Source: an uncultured Latescibacterota bacterium (GTDB taxonomy: Bacteria > Latescibacterota > UBA2968). Taken from it: a stretch of DNA of 64,000 nucleotides. Position 1 is the first letter of the stretch. Every line of letters begins with the position of its first letter. This document shows positions 1 to 9,528 of this stretch, piece after piece. The position numbers were made by a program, and so were the translations under genes. Below the pieces are notes generated by a model that worked only from the letters and a program-made list of their open reading frames with translations, ran no database searches and was not told the DNA's origin. The DNA lies in contig OY282377.1 of NCBI GenBank assembly GCA_958295785.1, positions 758,394-822,393 on the forward strand. Direction: 5' to 3'.

Positions 1-1
1 G

Positions 2-1231
2 TTGGTGCTGGCGGACAAAAAATTAAACTGGATTCGCATGCGCCATGTGTGGGGGCACAATTGGAGGGGCAGCAAGGGGCATTTTCCATATCCATTGGCG
101 GTGCTTTTCTGTGCGTTTGTAATCACACTCTATTTGGGGGTGCATTTGCCGGATATCGATTTTGAATACGATTTCACCAATTTGCGCTCCAACCTGCCCG
201 CGTCTGTCAAAGTCAAACAAAAGATGGCGACGATCCCGAAATACAGCAGTGAGTCGCAGTCGTATAGCATTGTGCTGGCCGATAGCAAAGCGGACCTCGA
301 TGATATTGTGCTGGCGTTGGAAAAGAAAATGGACGAAGATGATCCGACGCCGACAATTCACAAAGTGAAAACCCTGTGGACAGAGTTGCGCGATCAGGAT
401 GAGAAATTGGAGCTCATCGGGGAAATTCGCGCCTTGGTCGATGGCGAAAGCGCGAAATTGATCAAGGGCGAACAAAAGGCAAAGGTCGATTCCCTGCGCG
501 AGTTGCTGGAGGTCAAAAAACTTTCGGTTGAGGATTTGCCGGAAAATTTGCTGAAAAAATTTGAGACCATCGATGGCAGTCAGGCGTACTTCGCGCAAAT
601 TGTGCCGAGCGTGCAGTTGCGCGATGGGAAAAACGCGATTGCATTTGCCGAAGATACGCACGAGATTCACACGGAGTCGGGCAAGGTGTTTTACTCGTCG
701 AGTTCCAATATCATTTTTGCCGATATGTTGCGCCTGATGTTGCGCGATAGCCCGCGCGCGATTGTGCTGACGCTGCTGGTCGTGATTCTCATTGTGCTGA
801 TTGACTTTCGCAGTTTGCGCGCCTTGCTGATCATCTTTCCCCTGGCCTGCGGCACGGTGTGGATGTGCGGGTCCCTCTATTTGCAGGATGTGAAGCTCAA
901 TTTTTACAATATCGTCGCGCTGCCGACCATTATTGGCATGGGGATTGACAATGGGGTGCATCTCTATCACCGCTACCGCGAGGAAGGGCCTGGGTCAATG
1001 CCGCTCGTGCTCAAGAGCACTGGGGGCGCGATGCTGATTTCCATGCTGACGACCATGGTGGGCTTTTTGGGCTTGATGACCGCGACTCATCCCGGCCTCA
1101 ACGCGATTGGGCGGTTGGCGATGATCGGGTTGTTGACGTGTTTTGTGACTGCCGTGCTGGTGCTTCCCGCGATTTTGGAAGTGCTCGAAGGCAACAAGTG
1201 GCGGCGGGAAAATGGACAGAACGCGAAATAG
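2..1231 (+). CDS. MMPL/RND-family exporter, C-terminal part (5' end outside window)
   Basis: The reading frame is open to the left edge, so this is the 3' part of a longer gene. The visible 409 codons hold one membrane segment near residues 31-50, a soluble loop to about residue 245, then a bundle of hydrophobic segments to the end. The bundle contains the RND/MMPL-type stretch with GMGIDNGVHLYHRYRE and TTMVGFLGLM, followed by a last helix ending in LVLPAILEVLE. This matches the second half of hydrophobe/amphiphile-efflux-3 (HAE3/MMPL) proteins, proton-driven inner-membrane exporters of lipids or hopanoids. The substrate cannot be read from sequence. The next gene starts 9 bases after the stop, suggesting cotranscription. 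Confidence 0.88.
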   Translation: MVLADKKLNWIRMRHVWGHNWRGSKGHFPYPLAVLFCAFVITLYLGVHLPDIDFEYDFTNLRSNLPASVKVKQKMATIPKYSSESQSYSIVLADSKADLDDIVLALEKKMDEDDPTPTIHKVKTLWTELRDQDEKLELIGEIRALVDGESAKLIKGEQKAKVDSLRELLEVKKLSVEDLPENLLKKFETIDGSQAYFAQIVPSVQLRDGKNAIAFAEDTHEIHTESGKVFYSSSSNIIFADMLRLMLRDSPRAIVLTLLVVILIVLIDFRSLRALLIIFPLACGTVWMCGSLYLQDVKLNFYNIVALPTIIGMGIDNGVHLYHRYREEGPGSMPLVLKSTGGAMLISMLTTMVGFLGLMTATHPGLNAIGRLAMIGLLTCFVTAVLVLPAILEVLEGNKWRRENGQNAK

Positions 1232-1240
1232 GATGCGGCG

Positions 1241-2044
1241 ATGAATTTTTATTTGGGCTTGGGCATCAGCGTGGTCTCTGGGCTGTACACGTCTTTGTGG
1301 GGCGCGTTTAAGGACTCGCCCTACGAGGGGTTTAAGCGCGGCACATTTCCCCGAAGCGCGTATTTTCACCTTGCAATTTTTTCCGTCTTGTATTTCGCGC
1401 CCCTGCCCTGTCAGGCCGATTTTTTCGCGCTTGGATGGGTGCAGGTCTTTTTTTTGACTATGGGCATTGAGCGGTTTTTGGCCGAGCTTTACAAGGGGTT
1501 TTTTCGCACAGAAGATCAGGGCAAGTACTTCGTGCCGTCTCGCATGACGTTTTTCGGGCGGTACGTCGCCAGCGATGTATTGCGCTATGCGGTGGGCTCC
1601 GCGCTGGTGCTCGGGGTTTTCGCGGTGCTGCTGATTCCCGCGCCGATGGTGTCGTTCTTGAGCTTTCTCCTGATCGCATATCTCACGGGCTTGCTGGTGT
1701 CTCTGGGCGGTGCGTACAAGGACGCGCCCTTCGAGGGTTTTCACGCGCTCAAATTTCAGCGGTCGGGCGTGGTGCTGGCGGTTTGCGCGCCCCTGTTTTA
1801 CTTTTTGAACGATCCCGCGCATCCCATATCGTTCGGCTTTCTAGTCTATATGAATGGCGGCTTGGAACGCTTTATCGTGGAGTATTACAAAACCTACATC
1901 CAACGCACCATGTCGGGCAAGTTCCGCCCGGATTTGCCGCGCATTCAGCAGTATGTGGATACGCGAGAGAAATTCCACTACGCGGCCCTCGCCATCATCG
2001 CGGGGTTGATTGGGTTGTACGTGTATGAGGTGGGTGATGGGTGA
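1241..2044 (+). CDS. Internally duplicated polytopic membrane protein, unknown function
   Basis: A 267-residue hydrophobic protein with roughly six to eight membrane segments, not recognised as a named family. It is built from two similar halves. GAFKDSPYEGFK near residue 21 recurs as GAYKDAPFEGFH near residue 159, and GIERFLAELYKGF near residue 76 recurs as GLERFIVEYYKTY near residue 208. The repeated acidic/aromatic loop and the E-R-F motif following a helix imply a gene duplication with both halves still constrained. It begins 9 bases after the exporter stop and may work with it at the inner membrane; this is inference from position only. Confidence 0.7.
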   Translation: MNFYLGLGISVVSGLYTSLWGAFKDSPYEGFKRGTFPRSAYFHLAIFSVLYFAPLPCQADFFALGWVQVFFLTMGIERFLAELYKGFFRTEDQGKYFVPSRMTFFGRYVASDVLRYAVGSALVLGVFAVLLIPAPMVSFLSFLLIAYLTGLLVSLGGAYKDAPFEGFHALKFQRSGVVLAVCAPLFYFLNDPAHPISFGFLVYMNGGLERFIVEYYKTYIQRTMSGKFRPDLPRIQQYVDTREKFHYAALAIIAGLIGLYVYEVGDG

Positions 2045-2049
2045 AAAAC

Positions 2050-2175
2050 AGCTATCCGCCTCGCCCATCCTCGCTACCGTATGTCCGGCGGTCAGTGGCC
2101 TGCCCCTGTCACCGGGTACGAGGACAGGCACGGGGGTCTGTCCCTACGATTGATGGGGGACAGAGGGAGACCGAC
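2050..2175. repeat. Intergenic dispersed repeat (GGACAGGCACGGGG type)
   Basis: The short spacer before the GMC gene carries an imperfect palindrome at 2122-2147 that pairs GGACAGGCA with a CTGTCCCTAC arm. The same unit occurs at 4714-4739, 58108-58131, 60354-60379 and 60456-60481. A GACCGACCACTCTCCACTAA-like stretch follows, related to the GACCACTGACCACTGA spacers seen elsewhere. Confidence 0.7.
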
Positions 2176-2192
2176 CACTCTCCACTAATTCC

Positions 2193-3695
2193 ATGAACTT
2201 TCACAACCACGACGCAGTGATTATCGGAACGGGCTTCGGCGGCAGTGCATGCGCGTATGCGTTGGCGAATGCCGGGATGAGGGTTTTGTTGTTGGAACGC
2301 GGCGCGTGGGCAAGGCGAGATGCCGGGGATTGGGATGCCCGCGCCGTGCTGATTGAAAAGAGCTATCAGGGGCTATCGCCGCTTCGCGTCAAGCAATACG
2401 AAGACCGCGCGTTTTCAGATGTGGTCGAGAACGAAGTGGTGGGTGGGATGTCCGTCTTTTACGGCGGGGCATCGCTCAGGCTGCGCGAACGAGATTTCGG
2501 CGCGTGGCCGATTTCATATTGGGACATGGCGCCGCATTACGATTGTGCCGAACGCCTGTTGGAAGTACACGGCGAGGCGGGTGTGGATCCATGCGAACCG
2601 CCGCGAACGGGCGATTATGCGTATCCGCCCATTGAACTCACGCGGCCCGCACAGCGCGTTTGGGATGCCGGGCGCGCCTTGGGGTATCGGCCTTTTCGCA
2701 TGCCCATGGCGATCAATTTTTCCAATCGGGCGCGCACGCTTTGTATTCGGTGTTTGACCTGCGATGGTTTCCCGTGCCAAATTGAAGCCAAAAACGATCT
2801 CACGATGACGTTGCTCAAATTGGCACAGGAGGCCGGGGCCGAGATTTTGACCGGTGTGCAGGTCGCGCATCTCGTTTGCAAACGCGGGCGAGTGCGCGCG
2901 GTGGCGTGCGTGAATCGGCAGACGAAAGAGGCGTTTGAAGTGCCCGCGCCCATCGCTATTGTCGCGGCGGGCGCGTTGCAAAGTCCGGCGATTTTGTTGC
3001 GGTCGGGACTGCGCCGCTTTCCGCAGGGCGATGTGATCGGGCGTTTTTTGACGCGCCATTGCAATGCGGTGGTGGCGGGTGTGTTTCCCTTTCGCACCAA
3101 TCCCGAGGGCGCGTTTCACAAGCAGGTGTGCTTTTCCGATTTTTACGAGGATTGCCGAGACTTGGACGGGCGAGCCGTTGGGGTGATTCAGGATATTTAC
3201 ACGCCGCCAGCTATCGCCTTGAAGCACCACGCGCCTTTTGGGCTGAAGCATCTCACGGCGAGGGCCGCTGGTCTGTTGCAAAATTTGTTGTGCATTGCCG
3301 AGGATGAGCCGCTGCCCGAAAACCGCGTTACACTGGTCGATGAGAAGGATGCGTGTGGCATCCGGCGGGTGCAAGTCGCGCATCGCTATACGGCGCGGGA
3401 TTGCGACCGCCGCGATTATCTCATCGCAAAGGGCAAGGAGATTTTGCGCGCGGCGGGCGCGTTTTTTTTTCACACCTACCGCATCGACACCTTTTCCCAC
3501 GGCGTGGGGTCCGCGCGGATGGGCGATGATGCAGAGACGAGTGTGCTGGACGCGAATGGTCGATTTCGCGGGCTGGATAATTTGTTCATAACCGACGGGA
3601 GCGCGTTTCCCACGTCGGGCGGCGTGAACCCGAGTTTGACTATCGCGGCGAATGCGTTGCGGGTGGGGAATTATATTGCGGAGGCGCAGTGTTGA
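2193..3695 (+). CDS. GMC-family flavoprotein oxidoreductase
   Basis: A 500-residue FAD-dependent glucose-methanol-choline oxidoreductase. The N-terminus has the dinucleotide-binding motif IIGTGFGGSACAYALA (residues about 10-25) followed by an acidic strand end, LLLERG. A Cys-rich insert CIRCLTCDGFPC occurs near residue 190. The C-terminus shows the GMC signature: HGVGSARMG with the candidate catalytic His, then FITDGSAFPTSGGVNPSLT and a closing TIAANALRV. Such enzymes oxidise alcohols or sugars, often with a periplasmic or membrane electron acceptor, but no signal peptide is seen. A Gfo/Idh/MocA dehydrogenase starts 40 bases downstream, so the pair may act on the same sugar-like substrate. 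The start is the first ATG; no strong ribosome site precedes it. Confidence 0.9.
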   Translation: MNFHNHDAVIIGTGFGGSACAYALANAGMRVLLLERGAWARRDAGDWDARAVLIEKSYQGLSPLRVKQYEDRAFSDVVENEVVGGMSVFYGGASLRLRERDFGAWPISYWDMAPHYDCAERLLEVHGEAGVDPCEPPRTGDYAYPPIELTRPAQRVWDAGRALGYRPFRMPMAINFSNRARTLCIRCLTCDGFPCQIEAKNDLTMTLLKLAQEAGAEILTGVQVAHLVCKRGRVRAVACVNRQTKEAFEVPAPIAIVAAGALQSPAILLRSGLRRFPQGDVIGRFLTRHCNAVVAGVFPFRTNPEGAFHKQVCFSDFYEDCRDLDGRAVGVIQDIYTPPAIALKHHAPFGLKHLTARAAGLLQNLLCIAEDEPLPENRVTLVDEKDACGIRRVQVAHRYTARDCDRRDYLIAKGKEILRAAGAFFFHTYRIDTFSHGVGSARMGDDAETSVLDANGRFRGLDNLFITDGSAFPTSGGVNPSLTIAANALRVGNYIAEAQC

Positions 3696-3735
3696 TGAAA
3701 CAGAAATATTATGACGCTTTGCGCGAAAGATAGTC

Positions 3736-4686
3736 ATGAACGATTTGTCATTTCAGAAACCGCGCATCTGCATTTTGGGTTGCGGGCGGATTGGCGCGCT
3801 TCACGCGCGGAATTTGCGGGCGCGCGCCGCGTTGTACTTTTGCAGCCGGTCGCGCGGTAGCGCGCAGAAGTTTTATACCGCATTTCACGGGCGCGGCGTT
3901 TTTGGCGATCTGAATGCGGTCTTGGCAAGCGAGGTGGATGCGGTGGTGATCGCGTCGCCGCCGGATCAGCACAAGGATCAGGTGGTCGCGCTGGTGGAGG
4001 CGGGCAAGGCCGTGCTGGTCGAAAAACCGATGTGCATTTCGCCGGAGGAACTCGCCGAGATCGAGGCTGTATTGGCGCGGGTGGAATCGCCCTTGTTGAT
4101 GGTCGCGGAGAATTATTATTACAAACCCTCGCTGGCACGGCTCAAGCACCTGATTGCGCGGGGCCACATCGGCGAGGTGCGGTCGGTGTGTGTGAAAAAG
4201 CGCACGATGCAGCAGGCGCGGGGGTGGCGCAGTGCGTATGGCGCGTTGCTGGAGGGCGGGATTCATTTTGTCGCGCTGATTTCGGATGTGTTCGACGCTG
4301 TGCCGGCACAGGTGGAGGCGGTTTTCCCCGGGTATTCCGGGCGTGGGGCAGAGCGCGAATCCGTGTTGCGGATGGTGTATGACAATGGCGCGTGTGGCGA
4401 GTTGCACTACTCATGGCAAACGCGAAGTATGGCAAAAGGCGTGTTTCAGCATTCGCATATTGAAGGCACGCACGGGCGACTCGTTTTTGAGAGCAATGGC
4501 CTGTATATTTGCCGGCGCGGGTTTCGGATCGCGTTGCCGGGGCTGAGGGATTTGATGGGGTATCGCGCTATGACGGCTGATTTTCTGGCCTGCCTTCACA
4601 ACCGCACACGCGGGCCATATTCAAATTTTGCCCGCGCAAAACGCGAGTTGCAGATCGCGTTTGAGGCGTATAGGGATAGCGGATGA
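3736..4686 (+). CDS. Gfo/Idh/MocA-family NAD(P)-dependent dehydrogenase
   Basis: A 316-residue oxidoreductase of the glucose-fructose oxidoreductase/inositol dehydrogenase/MocA superfamily. The Rossmann motif ILGCGRIGALHAR lies at residues 12-24 and the family-defining EKPM (Lys as likely catalytic base) near residue 97. The second domain includes GGIHFVALISDVF, where the His of the GxH motif would contact the substrate. Members oxidise or epimerise sugars, inositols or their derivatives. It follows the GMC oxidoreductase on the same strand by 40 bases. Substrate specificity cannot be read from the sequence. The length is somewhat short for the family, with a compact C-terminal domain. Confidence 0.88.
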   Translation: MNDLSFQKPRICILGCGRIGALHARNLRARAALYFCSRSRGSAQKFYTAFHGRGVFGDLNAVLASEVDAVVIASPPDQHKDQVVALVEAGKAVLVEKPMCISPEELAEIEAVLARVESPLLMVAENYYYKPSLARLKHLIARGHIGEVRSVCVKKRTMQQARGWRSAYGALLEGGIHFVALISDVFDAVPAQVEAVFPGYSGRGAERESVLRMVYDNGACGELHYSWQTRSMAKGVFQHSHIEGTHGRLVFESNGLYICRRGFRIALPGLRDLMGYRAMTADFLACLHNRTRGPYSNFARAKRELQIAFEAYRDSG

Positions 4687-4713
4687 AAGACGAGATGTGA
4701 GAGAAGGGGAGTC

Positions 4714-4739
4714 GTAGGGACAGGCCCCCGCGCCTGTCC
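4714..4739. repeat. Dispersed palindromic repeat
   Basis: Reverse-oriented copy of the repeat at 2122-2147, with GTAGGGACAGGC and CGCCTGTCC arms. It occupies the 99-base spacer before the helicase gene; nothing else is seen there. Confidence 0.7.
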
Positions 4740-4785
4740 TCATACCCGGCGGCTGAAAGCTGAAATCTGATTCTAAAAAAATAAA

Positions 4786-7227
4786 ATGGACTTTGATCAC
4801 TTCATCACACAGATTCGCCGAGACTACGGATATGCCGGGCAGGTCGTACATGTGGAAACCCTGCCCGCGCAAGACGCGCAGTTTGCCGGTGAGGAGTGCG
4901 CGTTGCATCCGGCGATAGCCGATGCGTTGAAGCAGCAGGGCATTGATCGGCTCTATACGCATCAGGCCGAAGCCTTGTCTGCACTGCGGCGCGGGGAGGG
5001 CGTGGTGGTGGTGACGGCGACGGCGAGCGGCAAGACCCTGTGTTATCAGATTCCGACATTGGAAGCCCTGATGGACGATCCGCAAAGCACCGCGCTGTAT
5101 CTTTTTCCGACCAAAGCACTGGCACAGGATCAAGCGCGGGGCCTGGCGCGGTTCGGCGAATTGAACGCGCAGTTGAAGTTTTCGTTGGGCACTTACGACG
5201 GGGATACGCCATCCAATTTTCGCAAGACATTGCGCGAAGAGGGGCGGGTGATTTTGAGCAATCCCGATATGGTACACGGGGGTGTGTTGCCCAATCATCC
5301 GCGCTGGGCGCGTTTTTTTCAGCATTTGCGCCTCGTGGTGTTGGATGAAATCCACGCATATCGCGGGGTGTTTGGCTCGCATGTCGCCAATGTGTTGCGG
5401 CGGTTGGTGCGAATTTGCAAGCACTACGGCGCGCATCCGCAATTTGCGTGTTGCTCCGCCACGATAGCAAATCCCAAAGCACACGCCGAAGCGTTGACCG
5501 GGCAGGCGATGTCCCTGATCGACCGAGATGGGTCGCCGCGGGGCAAACGCCAGTTTGTGTTCTGGAATCCGCCTTTTTTGTCGGGCGCGACGGGTGAGCG
5601 GCGCAGTTCAAATACCGAGGCGCGGTGGTTGTTTTCAAAACTCATTTACAGCCGCGTGCAGACCATTGCGTTTGTGCGGGCGCGCACGTCTGCCGAGGTG
5701 CTCTACCGCTATGCACAAGAGGATTTATTGCGGGTAAATCACGCGCTGGCAGGCGCGATTCGGGCGTATCGCGGCGGGTATTTGCCGTCTGAACGCCGGG
5801 AAATTGAGCGGCAGTTGTTCGAGGGCGCGCTGTTGGGCGTGGTCAGCACCAACGCGCTGGAATTGGGCATCGATATCGGAAGTCTAAATGCGGCGTTGAT
5901 CGTGGGATATCCGGGCAGTATTTCCAGCATGTGGCAGCAAGCCGGGCGCGCGGGTCGATTGTCCGAGGCGGCGCTGGTGGTTTTTGTGGCGCACAACGCG
6001 CCTATCGATCAATTTTTGATGCGCGACCCGGCCTACTTTTTTGGGCAATCGCCCGAACACGCGACTATCGATCCCGACAATCCGCATCTCGTAGTTGGGC
6101 ATTTGCGGTGTGCGCTGCGCGAGTTGCCCATCCGCGGCGAAGAGGGCGAGGTGATGGGCGAATTTACGGGCGCGCTGTTGGAGATTTTGTCGGACGAGGG
6201 GATGGCGCGTCAGATCGACGGGCAATGGTTTTACAGCCGCGCCGGGTATCCGGCCGCAGAGATGGGCTTACGCAATATCAGCGATGCGACTTATGCGATT
6301 ATCCACGAGACCGAAGGCGGCCCGCAGGTGATCGGGTCGCTAGATGAGATCAGCGCGTTCTTTCAGGTGCATACGCACGCGGTCTATTTGCACAATGGGC
6401 AGACGTATTTTGTGGATCACCTTGACACAGAGCGCAAACTTGCGCGGGTAAGCCAAAAGGCGCTGGACTATTACACGCAGGCGGTTGACGAGACGAGTAT
6501 TACCGTCAATGATGTGGAGACGTCGGGCGCGTGGCGCGTGAGCGAGGTGTGTTTTGGCGAGGTGTCCGTGTCGTCGCTCGTGACGATGTTCAAGAAAGTG
6601 CGGTTCGAGAATCGCGACAGCATTGGGTGGGAAAATATCGACTTGCCCGAACGCACGCTCGATACGGTGGCGTGTTGGATCGCGCCGCCGCAGGATGGCT
6701 TGAATCGATGCAGACAATACGGGCGCGTGCCATCAGAAGGCCTGAAGGGGATCGCCAATGTGATGGGCGAGGTGTTGCCCTTGTTTGCGATGTGCGATGT
6801 GATGGATATCGGCACCACTGTCGAGAGTTCCAACACGGGACGGCCCACGGCGTTTGTCTATGACCGGCATCCGGGGGGGATTGGGTTTGCCGAAAAGGCG
6901 TATGAGATGATCGAAGACGTGGTGATGGCGTGTTGGATGGTGGTGTCGGAATGCGAATGCGACGAGGGATGCCCTTCGTGCGTGGGCGCGCCCTTGCCCC
7001 CCGGCGGCAATGGCAATACCCGGGGGGCGATTCCCGACAAGGAGGCCGCGCTCGTTTTGCTGCACGCGATGTTGGAAAAAGAGCCTTATGTGCCCAAACA
7101 TCCGCGCCCTGAAATAGCTGTTGCAGACGCAGTGACCGGGCGCAGGGGCGCGAAAATTCCCGTGCGGCCTTTGGCGGCAAATGTCGAGGCGAAAATTCGC
7201 AAAAAAGTAAAGGGGTTTAGGCGATGA
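4786..7227 (+). CDS. MrfA/YprA-like superfamily 2 DNA helicase with C-terminal zinc-binding domain
   Basis: An 813-residue SF2 helicase. The motifs appear in order: a Q-motif-like YTHQAEAL, Walker A TATASGKTL, the DEIH box in VVLDEIHAYRG, motif III SAT, and motif VI QQAGRAGR. The C-terminal third is of the DUF1998/MZB type, with the cysteine cluster CECDEGCPSC that binds zinc in MrfA. MrfA-like proteins are ATP-dependent 3'-5' helicases used with an exonuclease in excision of mitomycin-type DNA damage; that role is known for Bacillus and is inferred here. The stop overlaps the next start in an ATGA, so expression with the polyprenyl synthase is probably coupled although no functional link is obvious. 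Confidence 0.9.
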   Translation: MDFDHFITQIRRDYGYAGQVVHVETLPAQDAQFAGEECALHPAIADALKQQGIDRLYTHQAEALSALRRGEGVVVVTATASGKTLCYQIPTLEALMDDPQSTALYLFPTKALAQDQARGLARFGELNAQLKFSLGTYDGDTPSNFRKTLREEGRVILSNPDMVHGGVLPNHPRWARFFQHLRLVVLDEIHAYRGVFGSHVANVLRRLVRICKHYGAHPQFACCSATIANPKAHAEALTGQAMSLIDRDGSPRGKRQFVFWNPPFLSGATGERRSSNTEARWLFSKLIYSRVQTIAFVRARTSAEVLYRYAQEDLLRVNHALAGAIRAYRGGYLPSERREIERQLFEGALLGVVSTNALELGIDIGSLNAALIVGYPGSISSMWQQAGRAGRLSEAALVVFVAHNAPIDQFLMRDPAYFFGQSPEHATIDPDNPHLVVGHLRCALRELPIRGEEGEVMGEFTGALLEILSDEGMARQIDGQWFYSRAGYPAAEMGLRNISDATYAIIHETEGGPQVIGSLDEISAFFQVHTHAVYLHNGQTYFVDHLDTERKLARVSQKALDYYTQAVDETSITVNDVETSGAWRVSEVCFGEVSVSSLVTMFKKVRFENRDSIGWENIDLPERTLDTVACWIAPPQDGLNRCRQYGRVPSEGLKGIANVMGEVLPLFAMCDVMDIGTTVESSNTGRPTAFVYDRHPGGIGFAEKAYEMIEDVVMACWMVVSECECDEGCPSCVGAPLPPGGNGNTRGAIPDKEAALVLLHAMLEKEPYVPKHPRPEIAVADAVTGRRGAKIPVRPLAANVEAKIRKKVKGFRR

Positions 7228-8276
7228 CCATGGATGAGCGGTTGAAAAATTATTTGGAGACATGGGTGCCCCGCATAGACGCGGAAATGTATCGGTTTTT
7301 GCCCATAGACAAGGAGCCGGTCGATTTTTTGTACGCGCCCATGCGCGATTATCCCCAACGGGGGGGCAAGCGGTTTCGGTCCGCATTGGTGCTGTTGGGC
7401 GTTGGCGCGTTTGGCGGCGACCCGATGATGGGGTTGCGAACCGCGGCGGCGTTTGAATTGTTTCAGTCGTTTGCCCTCGTTCACGACGATATCGAGGATG
7501 CGTCTTTGATGCGGCGCGGCAAGCCGTGTTTGCATCAGATGCACGGGATTCCATTGAGCATCAATGTGGGCGACGCGCTGTATTCCAAAGTGTTTGAAAT
7601 TTTGCAGGCCAACCGCGAAATTTTGGGCGATGCGATCACGCTGGATTTGTTGCGCGAAATGATTTGCGGCGCGCAGCGAACGTTTGAGGGGCAGGCTTAT
7701 GACATTGGGTGGATCGCAGCGGAAGTCATTCCCGATGTGCGCGAGTTTATCGAAATGTTGCGGCGCAAAACCGGATGGTACAGCGGGCGCGGCCCGTGTG
7801 TGATGGGCGCGATGATTGCGGGGGCCGATGAGGGTATGAAACGGGCCATAGGCGATTTTGGCGAGGCCATTGCGGTCGCGTTTCAAATCCGCGATGATTT
7901 GCTCAATCTCGTGGTCGAAGACGCGGATGAGGCGATGGCCCCTGCGATTACGTCCGGAGGCTATGGCAAGGAGCGCGGCGGCGATATCGCCGAAGGCAAG
8001 CGCACGTTGATGGTGATCGATTTGCTCAACCGATGTACGCCCGAGGAAAATCGCCGGGTGCGCGAGATTTTGGACCGCGACCGAGCGACCACATCGCAAG
8101 GCGATATCGAGTGGGTGATCGGTTTGATGGATGGGTACGGCGCGATAGAAAAGGCACAACAAATTTGCCATGTACGCGCCGAATCCGCCGAGGCGCGCCT
8201 CGCGCATTTGCCGCCTTCGGAATCGCGTGAGGTGCTCAGGGACATGTGTTCGTTTTTGGTGGAACGCGCGTTTTGA
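7224..8276 (+). CDS. Polyprenyl (isoprenyl) diphosphate synthase family protein
   Basis: A 350-residue trans-isoprenyl diphosphate synthase. The first aspartate-rich motif is HDDIEDASLMRRGKPC, containing DDxxD, and the second is QIRDDLLNL, a DDxxN variant rather than the usual DDxxD. The upstream GGKRFRS matches the IPP-binding region. These enzymes condense allylic diphosphates with isopentenyl diphosphate at the membrane face, supplying quinone or lipid-carrier chains. The altered second motif and the long C-terminus leave chain length and activity uncertain. It starts within the helicase stop (4-base overlap). The region after the gene holds only a dispersed repeat and the IS630 end. Confidence 0.87.
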   Translation: MTMDERLKNYLETWVPRIDAEMYRFLPIDKEPVDFLYAPMRDYPQRGGKRFRSALVLLGVGAFGGDPMMGLRTAAAFELFQSFALVHDDIEDASLMRRGKPCLHQMHGIPLSINVGDALYSKVFEILQANREILGDAITLDLLREMICGAQRTFEGQAYDIGWIAAEVIPDVREFIEMLRRKTGWYSGRGPCVMGAMIAGADEGMKRAIGDFGEAIAVAFQIRDDLLNLVVEDADEAMAPAITSGGYGKERGGDIAEGKRTLMVIDLLNRCTPEENRRVREILDRDRATTSQGDIEWVIGLMDGYGAIEKAQQICHVRAESAEARLAHLPPSESREVLRDMCSFLVERAF

Positions 8277-8336
8277 ATCGGGAAGGAAAGACGGATCGCG
8301 GATTAAACAGATTACGCGGATTGCACGAATTAAATA

Positions 8337-9525
8337 CTCTGTAAATTAAGTTATTCTAAGTTTTGAATTGTCTGGATAAACGCGTTGATAATGGGTATTC
8401 ATCTTGTCTCTGGCCTTGGGCAAAGTGAACTGCCAATTCAAGGGAATGCCCTTGGCCTCCCGCTCCTGAAAGAAGGCCAAAACTTCCCGGCGCAGTTCCG
8501 CCTGCGTCGCAATGCGCCTATTCAAACATCCTCGCGCCAGAGCCGAAAATTCGATCTCGATCATGTTTAACCAACTCGCCGACTTGGGAGTAAAGAAGAA
8601 CTCAAACTTCTGCGCGCGGGCAAACGCCTCATCGGCCGGCAAGTAACGATAGAAGGCATGGCGGGTATGCGTGTTGAGATTGTCTTGCACCAAGCGGATT
8701 TTCTCCGCCTGTGGCCAATGCTGTGTCAGGGCCTGACAAAAGTGGGTGTCTTCCTTCATCGTGCGCCGGGGATAGATTTCGGCAAGCCGTTTGCCGGTTA
8801 AAGGCTCAATGGCAGCCAACAGCGCACGCGAGCCGTGTTTGGTATAGGCATCATGTTCTTTGGTCACTTGGCCTGTTGTTAGGGGCAAGGGATCCAGGAC
8901 TTGTCCGATGAGAAAACAGGGACGTTCATCAAAGCAGACCACAGGAACGTTGGGATCATAAGGTTGGTCATACAGCCAAAGCAAGGCTTCCATGCGTGCG
9001 AGAAAGGACGCATCCACTTTGCGGATGCACCAGGTTTTCTTCAAGTGGGGCTTCAATTCGTTTTTTTCAGACTCGTTTTAACATGCGTGTGTGAGAGATG
9101 CTCACAATAGCCCAATGCCACGCAGTGATCCGCCAAGAGGCGCAACGTCCATCTGCCATGGCCTGCCGGGGGGTTGAACAGGCCAAGGCGGTGATTTGGG
9201 CCCGTTGCTTGCCCGTCATCTCCACCGGGCGTCCTGGCCGTGGGGCATCTTTGAGGCCATCCAAGCCGAGGGTGCGGTATTTCTTTGCCCAATTGCTCAG
9301 GGTCTGCCCGGTCATGCCGAGGGTTTGAGCCACTTGGGTGTAGGTTTTGCCTCGGTCAAGTTCAAGCAAGCCCAAGGCGCGTTTGTAGATTCGGGCTTTT
9401 TGGTCGCCTTTGGTGATCAAGGCGGTCAAAGTATCTCGGTCTGTGGGGGTGAGTTGGACGTGTTGTTTGGGCATGCGAACGCCTCCTTGAAACAATTGAA
9501 ATTCCAAATTATTTAATTTACGGAG
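8337..9525. mobile_element. IS630-family insertion sequence, 1189 bp
   Basis: The ends are imperfect inverted repeats: CTCTGTAAATTAA on the left and, on the other strand, CTCCGTAAATTAA on the right. TA dinucleotides flank both sides (8335-8336 and 9526-9527), matching the TA target of the IS630/Tc1-mariner group. The transposase fills the element on the minus strand. The element sits between two dispersed GCGGATCGCGGATTA-type repeats at about 8292 and 9534, so it landed in repeat-rich intergenic DNA. Confidence 0.82.
8346..9474 (-). pseudogene. IS630-family transposase, frameshifted twice
   Basis: Three minus-strand frames make up one IS630 transposase. Frame 1 starts at ATG 9474 (MPKQHVQLTP) and carries the helix-turn-helix part with YTQVAQTLGMT. 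It shifts by -1 at a run of six C near 9170 into the GRWTLRLLAD segment. A second -1 shift at the run of seven A at 9061-9067 leads into ELKPHLKK and the catalytic domain. All three acidic residues of a DDE transposase are visible: VVCFDE, LVQDN and WLNMIEIEF. Adding one base to each homopolymer restores a full protein. The A-run followed by C could be a genuine slippery site, but two shifts favour decay or assembly error. Confidence 0.85.
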
Positions 9526-9528
9526 TAT

